From positions 1,364,001-1,428,000 of the forward strand of contig NZ_JAHZTD010000002.1 of the NCBI RefSeq assembly GCF_019599275.1: a DNA stretch of 64,000 nucleotides, written 5' to 3'. The DNA comes from Hymenobacter sp. HSC-4F20 (GTDB taxonomy: Bacteria; Bacteroidota; Bacteroidia; Cytophagales; Hymenobacteraceae). The notes under the pieces were generated by a model. That model saw only the letters and a list, made by a program, of their open reading frames with translations, ran no database searches and was not told the origin of the DNA. The position numbers were made by a program, and so were the translations under genes. Shown piece after piece: positions 52,837-61,187 of this stretch (position 1 is the first letter of the stretch; each line of letters starts with the position of its first letter).

Positions 52837-53853
52837 ATGAAGCACCTGCTGAATGTTCTGAAATACGGTTTGCTATTAGTGCTATCGGGGCTCCTGATGT
52901 GGTACGCCCTGCGCGGGCAGGAACTCGCACTGGTAGGAAAGTACATGCGTGAGGCCAACTACGTCTGGCTGGGTCTGACAGTGCTGCTGTCGGCACTTGG
53001 CTACTTCAGCCGGGCCCATCGGTGGCAGATGCAACTAGAAGCCAGCAAGCAGCCCACCAATTACTGGGATGTGTATCACGCCATGATGGTAGGCTATCTG
53101 GCTAATCTCGTGCTGCCCCGCATGGGAGAAGTGATTCGCTGCTCCGTGCTGAACCGGACGGGCCGGGTGCCCGTGCAGGTGTCGTTAGGGGCTGTTATAA
53201 CGGAGCGGGTCATCGACCTGCTGATTTTGGCGGGCCTGCTGGGCCTAACGCTGCTGCTGGACTTTCAGAAATTCTGGGCTTTCGTAGTCAGCCTGTTCTC
53301 TGACCGCTACGACTCCCTGGCTACCCACAAGCAATTGCTGCTTACTGTGGCAGGTGTGGCCGTGCTGGTACTACTGATGCTAGGCTACGCGTTGTTTCGC
53401 AACCTGGAAAAGCTACGGCAGCACGCCTTGTTCGTGAAGCTGGAGAACTTCGTGCGGGGTATGCTGGACGGTGTGTTCAGTATTCGGAAGCTGCGCAGCC
53501 CGGGCTTGTTTCTGCTGCATACCGCCTTTACGTGGTTGGTGTACTACCTCATGGATTATCTCGCCTTTTTCGCCTTCCCAGCCACAGCCGGCCTAACGCC
53601 CGCCGCTGGCCTCGCCGTGCTGACCTTCGGGGCCTTCGGCATGGCTGCCCCCGTGCAGGGGGGCTTTGGTGCTTTTCACCTGATGGTGCAAAGTACCCTG
53701 CTGGTGTACGGCATTAGCAAGGAGGCTGGTATTGCCTACGCCCTAGTGGTACACGGCTCCCAAACCCTGCTGGTCGTGCTGATGGGCGGCATTAGCTTCG
53801 TTGCCAGCATGATGAAATCAGGACGGGCAGTAAAACAGGTTGCTCTCACCTAA
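52837..53853 (+). CDS. Flippase-like integral membrane protein (LPG synthase TM region family)
   Basis: 338 residues with about eight transmembrane helices, of the UPF0104/AglD-like family that corresponds to the membrane part of lysylphosphatidylglycerol synthases. Marks: YFSRAHRWQMQLEA, MMVGYLANLVLPRMGEVIRC and ITERVIDLLILAGLLGL near the N-terminal half, and APVQGGFGAFHLMVQSTL near the end. The catalytic aminoacyl-transfer domain is absent. The family is thought to flip lipids or polyprenyl-linked intermediates; the cargo here is unknown. Followed 15 bases later by a nucleotide-sugar gene. Confidence 0.88.
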   Translation: MKHLLNVLKYGLLLVLSGLLMWYALRGQELALVGKYMREANYVWLGLTVLLSALGYFSRAHRWQMQLEASKQPTNYWDVYHAMMVGYLANLVLPRMGEVIRCSVLNRTGRVPVQVSLGAVITERVIDLLILAGLLGLTLLLDFQKFWAFVVSLFSDRYDSLATHKQLLLTVAGVAVLVLLMLGYALFRNLEKLRQHALFVKLENFVRGMLDGVFSIRKLRSPGLFLLHTAFTWLVYYLMDYLAFFAFPATAGLTPAAGLAVLTFGAFGMAAPVQGGFGAFHLMVQSTLLVYGISKEAGIAYALVVHGSQTLLVVLMGGISFVASMMKSGRAVKQVALT

Positions 53854-53868
53854 TCGGAGTTGATCCTC

Positions 53869-54348
53869 ATGTGGACGAAAGATAAAATACTAAGCCTGGA
53901 GGATACGCTGACCGCGGTGGCTGGCTGGAAGGCTGCCGGGGAGCAGGTTGTCTTTACCAATGGGTGCTTCGACCTCTTGCATCTGGGCCACGTCGACTAC
54001 CTCGAGAAAGCCCGTCATCTGGGGCAGCGGTTGGTGGTAGGGTTGAACACCGATGCTTCCGTCAGCCGCCTCAAGCCCGGCCGGCCCCTGCAAGACGAAG
54101 TGTCACGGGCGCGGGTATTGGCCTCGCTTTTGTTTGTAGATGCCGTAGTGCTCTTCGATGAGCAAACCCCGCTGGCCCTGATTGAAGCCATCCGCCCCGA
54201 TATTCTGGTGAAAGGCGATGACTACCAAATCAGTGGAATTGTGGGCCACGAAGTGGTGTTACAGAACGGTGGCCAGGTGCTGACCGTACCACTGGTAGCC
54301 GGCTACAGCACCACGCGCATCGTCGAGCGAATTGTAGGCAATAGCTGA
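53869..54348 (+). CDS. rfaE2: D-glycero-beta-D-manno-heptose 1-phosphate adenylyltransferase
   Basis: Makes ADP-heptose for LPS core from heptose-1-phosphate and ATP; equivalent to the C-terminal half of HldE. 159 residues. The nucleotidyltransferase signature is FTNGCFDLLHLGHVDYL, followed by VVGLNTDASVSRLKPGRP and DILVKGDDY, and the final STTRIVERI is conserved. Start at ATG 53869 in preference to a TTG three codons upstream. Probably co-transcribed with the flippase-like gene. Confidence 0.95.
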   Translation: MWTKDKILSLEDTLTAVAGWKAAGEQVVFTNGCFDLLHLGHVDYLEKARHLGQRLVVGLNTDASVSRLKPGRPLQDEVSRARVLASLLFVDAVVLFDEQTPLALIEAIRPDILVKGDDYQISGIVGHEVVLQNGGQVLTVPLVAGYSTTRIVERIVGNS

Positions 54349-54417
54349 ACCGGGGGGTAGGGTAGCGGTGCTCCTGATCCTCGTGATTCGTTGCTCCTCA
54401 CTCTAATCACCTTTCCC

Positions 54418-55116
54418 ATGTACTACAGCTCAAGCCCCGTTTATCTCATCATCCTTCTGGCCATGGTGGCCGGCTGGCTAATTCAGTGGCGGCTCCGCAG
54501 TAAATTCACCCAGTACTCCCAGATTGGGTTGCAGTCGGGCCTTTCGGGCAAACAAATTGCCGAACTGATGCTGGCCGACCACGGCATTACGGATGTGCGC
54601 GTCATCAGTACCGAAGGCCGCCTCACCGACCACTACAACCCTGCCGATAAGACCGTAAACCTCAGCGAGGAAGTGTATGCTGAGCGTAGCGCCGCTGCTG
54701 CTGCCGTAGCGGCCCATGAGTGCGGCCACGCTGTGCAGCACGCCACCGCTTACAGCGCCCTGCAGTTCCGCTCGGCCATGGTGCCGGCCCTGAGCGCCGT
54801 CTCGAAGTTTATGCCGCTGGTGCTACTGGCCGGGGTGGTAATGGTTCGGACTACACTTGTTCCATTAGGGGTAGGTATTGTGCTGTTCGCCCTCACTACC
54901 TTGTTTTCCTTCGTGACCCTGCCAGTGGAGTTTGATGCTTCAAAACGAGCCCTGGCCTGGATTGATAAGCGCGGCATTGTTACGCCTCAGGAACACGCTA
55001 TGGCTAAGGATGCCTTGTGGTGGGCTGCCATGACCTATGTGGTGGCGGCCATTAGCTCCTTGGCTACCTTGCTCTACTACGTGAGCATTTTCATGGGTAG
55101 CCGCGACCGGCGCTAA
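54418..55116 (+). CDS. YugP-family zinc membrane metallopeptidase
   Basis: 232 residues with a first membrane helix (PVYLIILLAMVAGWLIQW) and several later ones. The zinc site AAHECGHAVQHA matches HExGH, with the following DHYNPADKTVNLSEEV segment conserved in the family. The protein is an integral inner-membrane protease of unknown substrate. The start at 54418 gives the usual N-terminus; the frame is open nine codons upstream. It lies 69 bases after rfaE2. Confidence 0.92.
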   Translation: MYYSSSPVYLIILLAMVAGWLIQWRLRSKFTQYSQIGLQSGLSGKQIAELMLADHGITDVRVISTEGRLTDHYNPADKTVNLSEEVYAERSAAAAAVAAHECGHAVQHATAYSALQFRSAMVPALSAVSKFMPLVLLAGVVMVRTTLVPLGVGIVLFALTTLFSFVTLPVEFDASKRALAWIDKRGIVTPQEHAMAKDALWWAAMTYVVAAISSLATLLYYVSIFMGSRDRR

Positions 55117-55141
55117 GCGCTTCATTGAATCCCTAAACAGC

Positions 55142-55178
55142 AAACCGCTGCCCGTAAAAGGCGGCGGTTTTCTTTTCC
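55142..55178 (+). terminator. Intrinsic terminator after YugP gene
   Basis: AAACCGC-T-GCC pairs with GGC-G-GCGGTTT (55142-55170), followed by TTCTTTTC. Confidence 0.85.
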
Positions 55179-55324
55179 CGTCAGGAATGGTGGCGGCCCT
55201 CTTATACTTGCTGCATTGGTAGGGAAACAGGGCTGGCTGGGAACCTAAAAAGCAGGCAGCCGCATTATTCTGCTAGCCTACTAAAAAATTGTGAACTGCC
55301 TGCGTAATGTGCAAACTAGTCCGT

Positions 55325-55332
55325 TAATTTTG
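55325..55332 (+). promoter_or_regulatory. Bacteroidota -7 promoter box for acyl-CoA dehydrogenase
   Basis: TAATTTTG is a full match to TAnnTTTG, 70 bases before the ATG. Confidence 0.5.
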
Positions 55333-55402
55333 AGGCCTGCCCGCGAGTTTACCCCGGGCCGTTTACAGAAGCTTTTCCCACCCCACCCCCCTTTTACAGT
55401 AC

Positions 55403-56542
55403 ATGGATTTTCAGCTCACTGAAGAACAATTGGCCGTTCAGGCCGCTGCCCGCGACTTTGCCCAGAGTGAACTGTGGGCCGGCGTTATCGAACGAGACGA
55501 GCACCAGAAGTTTCCTGCTGAGCAGGTAAAGAAAATGGGGGAGCTGGGCTTCCTGGGCATGATGGTAAGCCCCGAGTACGGTGGCGGCGGCATGGACACC
55601 GTGAGCTACGTGCTGGCCATGGAGGAAATCAGCAAGGTAGATGCTTCCTGCTCGGTTATTATGTCAGTGAATAACTCACTGGTATGCTGGGGCTTGGAGA
55701 AATACGGCACCGAGGAGCAAAAGCGTAAGTATCTGCCCGGCCTAACTTCGGGGGAGATTATTGGCGCCTTTGCCCTGTCGGAGCCCGAAGCCGGCTCGGA
55801 CGCCACTAGCCAGCGCACTACCGCCGAAGACAAGGGCGACTACTACCTGCTCAATGGCACCAAGAACTGGATTACTAATGGCACCACTGCTTCGGTGTAC
55901 CTGGTAGTAGCCCAAACCAACCCCGAGTTGAAGCACCGCGGCATTAATGTGCTCATCGTGGAGAAAGGCATGGAAGGCTTTGTGCAAGGTCCCAAGGAAA
56001 ACAAGCTGGGCATCCGCGGCTCTGATACTTGCTCCCTGCTTTTCAACGACGTGAAGGTGCCCAAGGAAAACCGCATCGGCGAAGATGGCTTCGGGTTTAA
56101 GTTTGCCATGCAAGTACTGGCTGGTGGCCGCATTGGTATTGCTGCGCAAGCATTAGGAATTGCGTCCGGCTCGTATGAGCTGGCCCTGAAATACTCAAAG
56201 GAGCGCAAGGCCTTTGGGGTGCCAATTTCCCAGCACCAGGCCATTCAATTCAAGCTGGCGGACATGGCTACCAACATCGACGCCGCCCGCCTGCTCTGCT
56301 TGCAAGCTGCCGCCGATAAAGACGCCCACCGCGACTACGCCAAGTCGGGGGCTATGGCCAAGCTGTTCGCCTCCAAGACGGCTATGGAAGCCTCTGTTGA
56401 GGCTGTGCAGATTCACGGAGGCTACGGTTTTGTGAAGGAATACCACGTGGAGCGCCTAATGCGCGACGCCAAAATCACGCAGATTTACGAGGGAACTTCT
56501 GAGATTCAGAAAATTGTAATCTCTCGGGAAATTCTGAAATAG
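55403..56542 (+). CDS. Short-chain acyl-CoA dehydrogenase
   Basis: FAD-dependent first step of fatty-acid or branched-chain oxidation, passing electrons to ETF. 379 residues, the usual length. AFALSEPEAGSDA and WITNG bind FAD and substrate, and the catalytic Glu363 lies in QIYEGTSEIQ, the position seen in butyryl- and short-chain dehydrogenases rather than the isovaleryl type. QIHGGYGFVKEYHVERLMRDAK is conserved. Not part of a visible beta-oxidation cluster. Confidence 0.95.
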   Translation: MDFQLTEEQLAVQAAARDFAQSELWAGVIERDEHQKFPAEQVKKMGELGFLGMMVSPEYGGGGMDTVSYVLAMEEISKVDASCSVIMSVNNSLVCWGLEKYGTEEQKRKYLPGLTSGEIIGAFALSEPEAGSDATSQRTTAEDKGDYYLLNGTKNWITNGTTASVYLVVAQTNPELKHRGINVLIVEKGMEGFVQGPKENKLGIRGSDTCSLLFNDVKVPKENRIGEDGFGFKFAMQVLAGGRIGIAAQALGIASGSYELALKYSKERKAFGVPISQHQAIQFKLADMATNIDAARLLCLQAAADKDAHRDYAKSGAMAKLFASKTAMEASVEAVQIHGGYGFVKEYHVERLMRDAKITQIYEGTSEIQKIVISREILK

Positions 56543-56573
56543 CTTTTGAATTGCCTAAAAGTCAGAAGTATTG

Positions 56574-56612
56574 CACAAAACCCAGCCCTTTTTAGGCTGG
56601 GTTTTGTGTTTG
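56574..56612 (+). terminator. Intrinsic terminator after acyl-CoA dehydrogenase
   Basis: CACAAAACCCAGCC (56574-56587) pairs with 56595-56608, then TTTG. Confidence 0.9.
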
Positions 56613-56699
56613 TGTGAATTTTTATATGTTATTTTGCATTGGATTAGTGCGGGGTACTATTTCCTTCCCTACACCTGACTTTCAAAATGCCCGTCGAAG

Positions 56700-57623
56700 A
56701 TGGAAGATTATAATAAAGTGATTGAGTCGCTTGGTGTTCGATACATCAAGGCGAAAAATCTAGTGTTGCAGCAGCCTTTCACGGTACGCAACTCCTATGA
56801 TGTAGGTAATAACCTGATTCTGTTGCATAAAGGTCGTATATCCTTTGGCGACGAAGATCAGGTAGTAGAGGAAGGGGAAATGCTCTTTATTCCTGGTGGC
56901 CGTGCCACGAAGGTGACCTACGGGGAATCTTCAAACAAGAGCATTACCAACGATGACCTGATTACTAATAAGGACAAGTTCTTCCATTCGAATTCGGACC
57001 TGGACCTTATCGGCGACGCAGAGGAAAGCCACTCTTTTGTGAGCTTCGAGGCCAAGGTGTTCGACTCGGTGAACTTCTTTGCTTCCCTCGATGTGCCGGC
57101 CTTTCTGATTACGGGCAACTCCAAATTGGCTAACCTCGTCATTAAGGTAGTGGAGGAGAGCTTGCAGGAACTGCCCGGGCGCGAGCGGCTTATTACTATC
57201 TACACCGAGAACATTGTGGTGGAGATTGTACGCTACATCTTGAAAAACAAGATGTTCGTGGAACAGCTGGCCACTAACAGCACGTACTTCAAGGATCCTC
57301 GTCTCATCGATCTGTTCAACTACATCAAGGAGAACATCGGCGGCGACCTGTCGAATAAGGTGTTGTCTGGCGTAGCTAACGTGAGCGAAGATTACGTAGG
57401 CCAGTACTTCAAGATGTTGACGGGTATCAACCCCCAGGATTACATTGAGTACCAGCGTATGGAGCGCGCCGTGTTCCTGCTCCGCACTACCAAGAAAAGC
57501 ATCCGCGACATTGGCAAAGAAGTGGGCTATAAGGACACTGCTTACTTCTGCCGCCGCTTCAAGATGATGTTTGGCATTCCGGCCGGTAAAATGCGCCGCC
57601 GAGAGTCGGCCATGAATATTTAA
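56700..57623 (+). CDS. AraC-family transcriptional regulator
   Basis: 307 residues. Residues ~25-75 form a cupin-like sensing domain (LILLHKGRISFGDEDQVVEEG, LFIPGGRATKV), an all-helical middle follows, and residues ~200-300 carry two helix-turn-helix motifs, the last with SIRDIGKEVGYKDTAYFCRRFK and FGIPAGKMRRRE. The ligand is unknown. It stands alone between two terminators; neighbours give no clear regulon. Confidence 0.93.
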   Translation: MEDYNKVIESLGVRYIKAKNLVLQQPFTVRNSYDVGNNLILLHKGRISFGDEDQVVEEGEMLFIPGGRATKVTYGESSNKSITNDDLITNKDKFFHSNSDLDLIGDAEESHSFVSFEAKVFDSVNFFASLDVPAFLITGNSKLANLVIKVVEESLQELPGRERLITIYTENIVVEIVRYILKNKMFVEQLATNSTYFKDPRLIDLFNYIKENIGGDLSNKVLSGVANVSEDYVGQYFKMLTGINPQDYIEYQRMERAVFLLRTTKKSIRDIGKEVGYKDTAYFCRRFKMMFGIPAGKMRRRESAMNI

Positions 57624-57667
57624 TCATTGATTCCAGCGGATTCGGTGAAGTAATTGGAGTGTTTAAT

Positions 57668-57706
57668 AACACAAAAAGCCTCGCATTTAGCGAGGCTTTT
57701 TGTGTT
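57668..57706 (+). terminator. Intrinsic terminator after AraC gene
   Basis: AACACAAAAAGCCTCGC (57668-57684) pairs perfectly over 17 bases with 57690-57706 around ATTTA. Confidence 0.92.
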
Positions 57707-57801
57707 GCCGGAGCCGGTAAATAGCAGAAGCGAGAGTAGCAGCCTAGACCTTGGCATACTACGAACTTCTTTTGAAGAACTCAATTGGCTATAGAATCCG
57801 C

Positions 57802-58581
57802 CTAATCCGTCGAGTCTGCCAGTATTCGTGAGTTGTTGAAGCTGCGCACTACCTGGGCTACGTCCGCCAGAAAGTCGGGGGATTTTTCGATCTGGTTGCC
57901 AATAACAATGACATCGGCGCCGGCAGCTAGTGCGGCGTGGGCCTTCTCAGTGGTGTTGATACCGCCTCCAACTAGCAGCGGAACATCAACAGCTTGGCGC
58001 ACGGCCCGAATCATAGCGGGCGATACGGGATATAAGGCACCACTGCCGCCATCGAGGTACATTAGACGCAAGCCCAATTGCTCGCCGGCCATAGCTGTGC
58101 AGGCCGCAATGCCGGGTTTGTCGTGAGGCAGAGGGGTAGTACCGCTGATGTAGCTGGCCGTGGTTTGGCGGCCCGTATCTACCAGCATGTAGCCAGTAGG
58201 CAGAATCTGAAGGTTGCTTTGGCGTAGCAGCGGCGCGGCAATAACATGCTGCCCAATTAGAAAATCGGGGTTACGGCCCGAAATCAGGGACAGAAGTAAA
58301 ATGCCATCCGCTTGGTTGTCGAGGTGCAGGCTATGGCTAGGGAAGAGTAGCACGGGCACCGCCGAGCGGCTTTTAATAAAACGAATGAGGGCAGCCTGGC
58401 GAGAGTTCATCACCAAGCTGCCACCCACAAAAAAGTACTCTACCGTATGTTGCTCACTAAGCTCCAGCACGCGCCGGCAGCCAGCCTCATCTAGGTTATC
58501 GGGGTCCAGCAGCACAGCCAGCGACTTCTGGCCGTGCGTCCGGCGTTTGCTTAAGGCATCATACAGGCTGGTGAGGCGCAT
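57802..58581 (-). CDS. Geranylgeranylglyceryl phosphate synthase family (PcrB/GGGPS)
   Basis: 259-residue TIM-barrel enzyme. Family members attach a prenyl diphosphate to glycerol-1-phosphate, the first step of ether-lipid synthesis in Archaea; Bacteroidota carry a related group. Seen: SLAVLLDPDNLDE, EYFFVGGSLVMNS, VLLFPSHSLHL, MYLDGGSGALYPVS, PLLVGGGINTTEKA and GADVIVIGNQIE, the last three being the phosphate-binding loops. It overlaps the upstream gene by 23 bases, so they are translated together. The start at 58581 (MRLTSLYDAL) is preferred over the longer frame. Confidence 0.9.
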   Translation of the reverse strand: MRLTSLYDALSKRRTHGQKSLAVLLDPDNLDEAGCRRVLELSEQHTVEYFFVGGSLVMNSRQAALIRFIKSRSAVPVLLFPSHSLHLDNQADGILLLSLISGRNPDFLIGQHVIAAPLLRQSNLQILPTGYMLVDTGRQTTASYISGTTPLPHDKPGIAACTAMAGEQLGLRLMYLDGGSGALYPVSPAMIRAVRQAVDVPLLVGGGINTTEKAHAALAAGADVIVIGNQIEKSPDFLADVAQVVRSFNNSRILADSTD

Positions 58582-59311
58582 CCGCGTCGTCGTGGTGATA
58601 AGTAAATTCAATATCCTTGGTTTCGGGCTCGGTATGAACCGGGCCTGAAGATGCAAGGTCGGGATTTTTAAGGATTGGCAAATATTCGCCGGCCTTCTTG
58701 GCCACGTACGCCATGAGTACAGCCGAAGCCTGAGCCACCAAGAGCTTACCCGTATCAGATTGCAGGAACGCCTTTACGGCGCTAGCTAAGATAGAGGAAG
58801 CCTCCCCAGACTGCGCAGCGGGGCGGGATGCAGGCACGGAGCGGTAGGCAGTGGGACCATCAAAGCCAAGCGGCCGGAACGGATCCGCATCGGTATGGTA
58901 CACCTCAGGGGCAATGTCGGCCCGTTCCGAATGCGTGCGATGCGAGGGCACGGCGGCGCGGCCCCGGTCGTAGTGATGATGACCCGTTCCGAAGCCCAGA
59001 TCATCGGCTACGGCAGTGTCAACATCGGTCGTGGCTACGGGCCGACGCGGCCGGCTGGCGCTTTTCAACTGATGCCGCGCATACTCATCTTCGTTTTGGA
59101 GGGCGGCGTGTTTTTTTTTTCCGCCAAACGCCTTGGTCAGCAGCCAGACGCCACCCAGCACACCAGCCCCGATGGCTACGTACTTGCTGACTACCTGAGT
59201 TTTGGCTTTGATGCCTTCCACGTCGCCCATCAGGGCGCGTTCGTATTCCAGCTTCTGGCGCTCCAGAAACTCTTTTTCATCTTCAAACAGCGGGTTATGC
59301 AGATCGGCCAT
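58559..59311 (-). CDS. Unknown protein with central disordered region
   Basis: 250 residues. A charged helical N-terminus (EKEFLERQKLEYERALMGDVE), one hydrophobic segment (YVAIGAGVLGGVWLLTKAF), a long His/Arg/Pro-rich disordered middle with GHHHYDRGR, and a second helical hydrophobic segment (LLVAQASAVLMAYVAKKAG). No family recognised. A run of ten T at 59111-59120 (ten A in the coding strand, within GGKKKH) is slippage-prone. It sits between a holin-like gene and the GGGPS gene in one operon, pointing to a membrane-related role. Confidence 0.72.
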   Translation of the reverse strand: MADLHNPLFEDEKEFLERQKLEYERALMGDVEGIKAKTQVVSKYVAIGAGVLGGVWLLTKAFGGKKKHAALQNEDEYARHQLKSASRPRRPVATTDVDTAVADDLGFGTGHHHYDRGRAAVPSHRTHSERADIAPEVYHTDADPFRPLGFDGPTAYRSVPASRPAAQSGEASSILASAVKAFLQSDTGKLLVAQASAVLMAYVAKKAGEYLPILKNPDLASSGPVHTEPETKDIEFTYHHDDADAPHQPV

Positions 59312-59319
59312 ACGAGGGG

Positions 59320-59706
59320 TTAGGCTTGACGTTTATCAGATTTATAGATGGTATTGTTCAGGAGCTTATCGGCCAGACCCTGGAATAGCTTTTTATCTAC
59401 TCCGACCACGAAAATGATAAGCAGCACCAGATAGAAGCCAGCCACAATGCCAAACCCCCAGTACGGGCTGTCTAGCACGTCGTTGAGCAACAGCCCCAGA
59501 AATATGTTCAGGAACAGAAAGAACATCAGGCCGATAATGCCCAGGGTCACGCCGTGGACAGTACCCACGAAGGCAGTTTTAACTTTTTCTTGTGTTTCGA
59601 GACGTACCAAGTCAATCCGGGTATCCAGGTAGCCCATCAAGTTGCCCATCAGGTTATCGGTGCGGGGCGTTTTGGTGGCGTCGTCTTCAGTGGAGAACAG
59701 GCCCAT
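59320..59706 (-). CDS. Phage-holin-superfamily-like small membrane protein
   Basis: 128 residues with a short soluble N-terminus, an amphipathic helix (YLDTRIDLVRLETQEKVK) and two long hydrophobic hairpin helices. The pattern fits the DUF1469/Holin-X group, a chromosomal membrane family not tied to phage lysis. It ends eight bases before the next gene in a three-gene minus-strand operon with the unknown protein and GGGPS. Confidence 0.83.
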   Translation of the reverse strand: MGLFSTEDDATKTPRTDNLMGNLMGYLDTRIDLVRLETQEKVKTAFVGTVHGVTLGIIGLMFFLFLNIFLGLLLNDVLDSPYWGFGIVAGFYLVLLIIFVVGVDKKLFQGLADKLLNNTIYKSDKRQA

Positions 59707-59851
59707 AGGGGAGAATTTTTGCGGGGAACAATGTTACAGGTTCACAGGTCAGAAAACCACGCCGCAGCCGGTTTTGCAGATAGCCCTTTCTTACGGAAAA
59801 GGGAAAGCTGTGTCTGAAAATTGGCGTACTTTTACTATATACTGTTACAGT

Positions 59852-61006
59852 TTGAGCCAGAATCACTACCAGATACTAGGTATTGCGCCTACCGCTACGG
59901 CGCGCGAGATAAAGCTGGCCTACAAGAAACTGGCAGTGAAGTACCACCCGGATAAAAACGGGGGTAGCTCGCTGCACGAGGAACTGTTCAAGGCTGTGGC
60001 CGCTGCCTACCACGTGCTCGGCGACCCTGGGCGGCGCGCTCAGTACGATTTTCAATTGCAGGTAGCGGCCCGGCGGGCGGAGGAAGTACGGCGGCAACAG
60101 CAGTTTCGGAACCAGGGCCAGCGGGTGTATGGCGTGCCCATGCCCCCGCCTACTCCCGCCGTGCGCACCCGGCGTCCGGCCGGCTCGCACGAGCGGCACT
60201 ACCGCACTATTCCCCGCCAGCGGGTAAAGTTTACCCGGCGTGATTTGCGGCTGATACTGCTGCTAATCGGCGGCATTTTGCTCTTCGTGCTGGCTGTGCG
60301 CATTACGATGTACCGCGTAACGGCGGCCAGCAACTACCGGCGCGGCCTGGCAGCCTACGCCCGGCAGGAGTGGAGCGCAGCGCACAGCTTTTTTTCCGAA
60401 GCCCTACACTTTCGCCCCGATTACGCGGATGCACTTCGGCGTCGGGGCGAACTGGAAGAAATCATCTACCACCACCCGGCCCTGGCCGCTGCCGACTACC
60501 GAGCCGCCTTGGCTGAAACCACATCCCCGGCCCGGCGGGCGCAACTATTGGTGCGCCTGAGCTTATGTTACCGGGCCCTGCAGCGTCCTGATCTGGTCCA
60601 GACAACTATCCGGCAGGCACTGGAGCAGGACTCAACCCTGGCGCGAGCCCGGCTGCTGCGGGGTGAAGCCCGGCTCTTCGCTCACCAATACGCCGCCGCC
60701 CGTCGGGACTTTGATGCAGGGTTGCGCACGGCCGCTGCCGAGCCCGCATATGTTGAAGCACAGTTGCTGCTTTACCGCGGCCTGGCGCACTTTAAAGCAC
60801 ACGACTTGCGGGCAGCCCGGGCCGATTATTGGCAGGTGCTGGCGACCTACCCGCGGCAGGGGCAGGTGTATTTTTTGCTGGGCCGGATTGCGCAGCAGGA
60901 AGGTAATGCCACTGAAGCCTGCGAATTTTTTCGGCGGGCCGTGGTGCAGGGCTACCAGTTTGCGGAGGCGGCCCGGGCCGACACCTGCCCGCAGCCTAGC
61001 AAATAA
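59852..61006 (+). CDS. DnaJ-domain membrane protein with C-terminal TPR
   Basis: 384 residues from TTG at 59852. A J domain opens the protein (NHYQILGIAPTATAREIKLAYKKL, then KYHPDKNGG with the HPD motif that stimulates Hsp70). A Pro/Arg-rich spacer follows, then one transmembrane helix (LILLLIGGILLFVLAVRITMY) and five or so TPR-like repeats (AAHSFFSEALHFRPDYADAL, GQVYFLLGRIAQQEGNATEA). A cytoplasmic J domain joined to extracytoplasmic TPRs suggests a link between DnaK and the membrane. The start is uncertain: the frame is open to 59642, but that stretch overlaps the divergent holin-like gene, and TACTTTTA at 59827-59834 precedes the TTG. Confidence 0.8.
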   Translation: MSQNHYQILGIAPTATAREIKLAYKKLAVKYHPDKNGGSSLHEELFKAVAAAYHVLGDPGRRAQYDFQLQVAARRAEEVRRQQQFRNQGQRVYGVPMPPPTPAVRTRRPAGSHERHYRTIPRQRVKFTRRDLRLILLLIGGILLFVLAVRITMYRVTAASNYRRGLAAYARQEWSAAHSFFSEALHFRPDYADALRRRGELEEIIYHHPALAAADYRAALAETTSPARRAQLLVRLSLCYRALQRPDLVQTTIRQALEQDSTLARARLLRGEARLFAHQYAAARRDFDAGLRTAAAEPAYVEAQLLLYRGLAHFKAHDLRAARADYWQVLATYPRQGQVYFLLGRIAQQEGNATEACEFFRRAVVQGYQFAEAARADTCPQPSK

Positions 61007-61007
61007 G

Positions 61008-61037
61008 AGCCCCTTCCCGCGTCCGGAAAGGGGCTTT
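61008..61037 (+). terminator. Intrinsic terminator after J-domain gene
   Basis: AGCCCCTTCC (61008-61017) pairs with GGAAAGGGGCT with one bulge, followed by TTTGG. Confidence 0.75.
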
Positions 61038-61187
61038 GGTCACTAGTAATAACGGGTAAAAATTCACCCATAGCTGCACTGCACACACAATGCCCAATTT
61101 TGCGCTCGGGAGGGTAGGTAAGGATTCTACCTACAAGACGCCCGGTAGAGCTTTATCCCCTAAGCCAGTACCCCAAAATCAGAAAAA

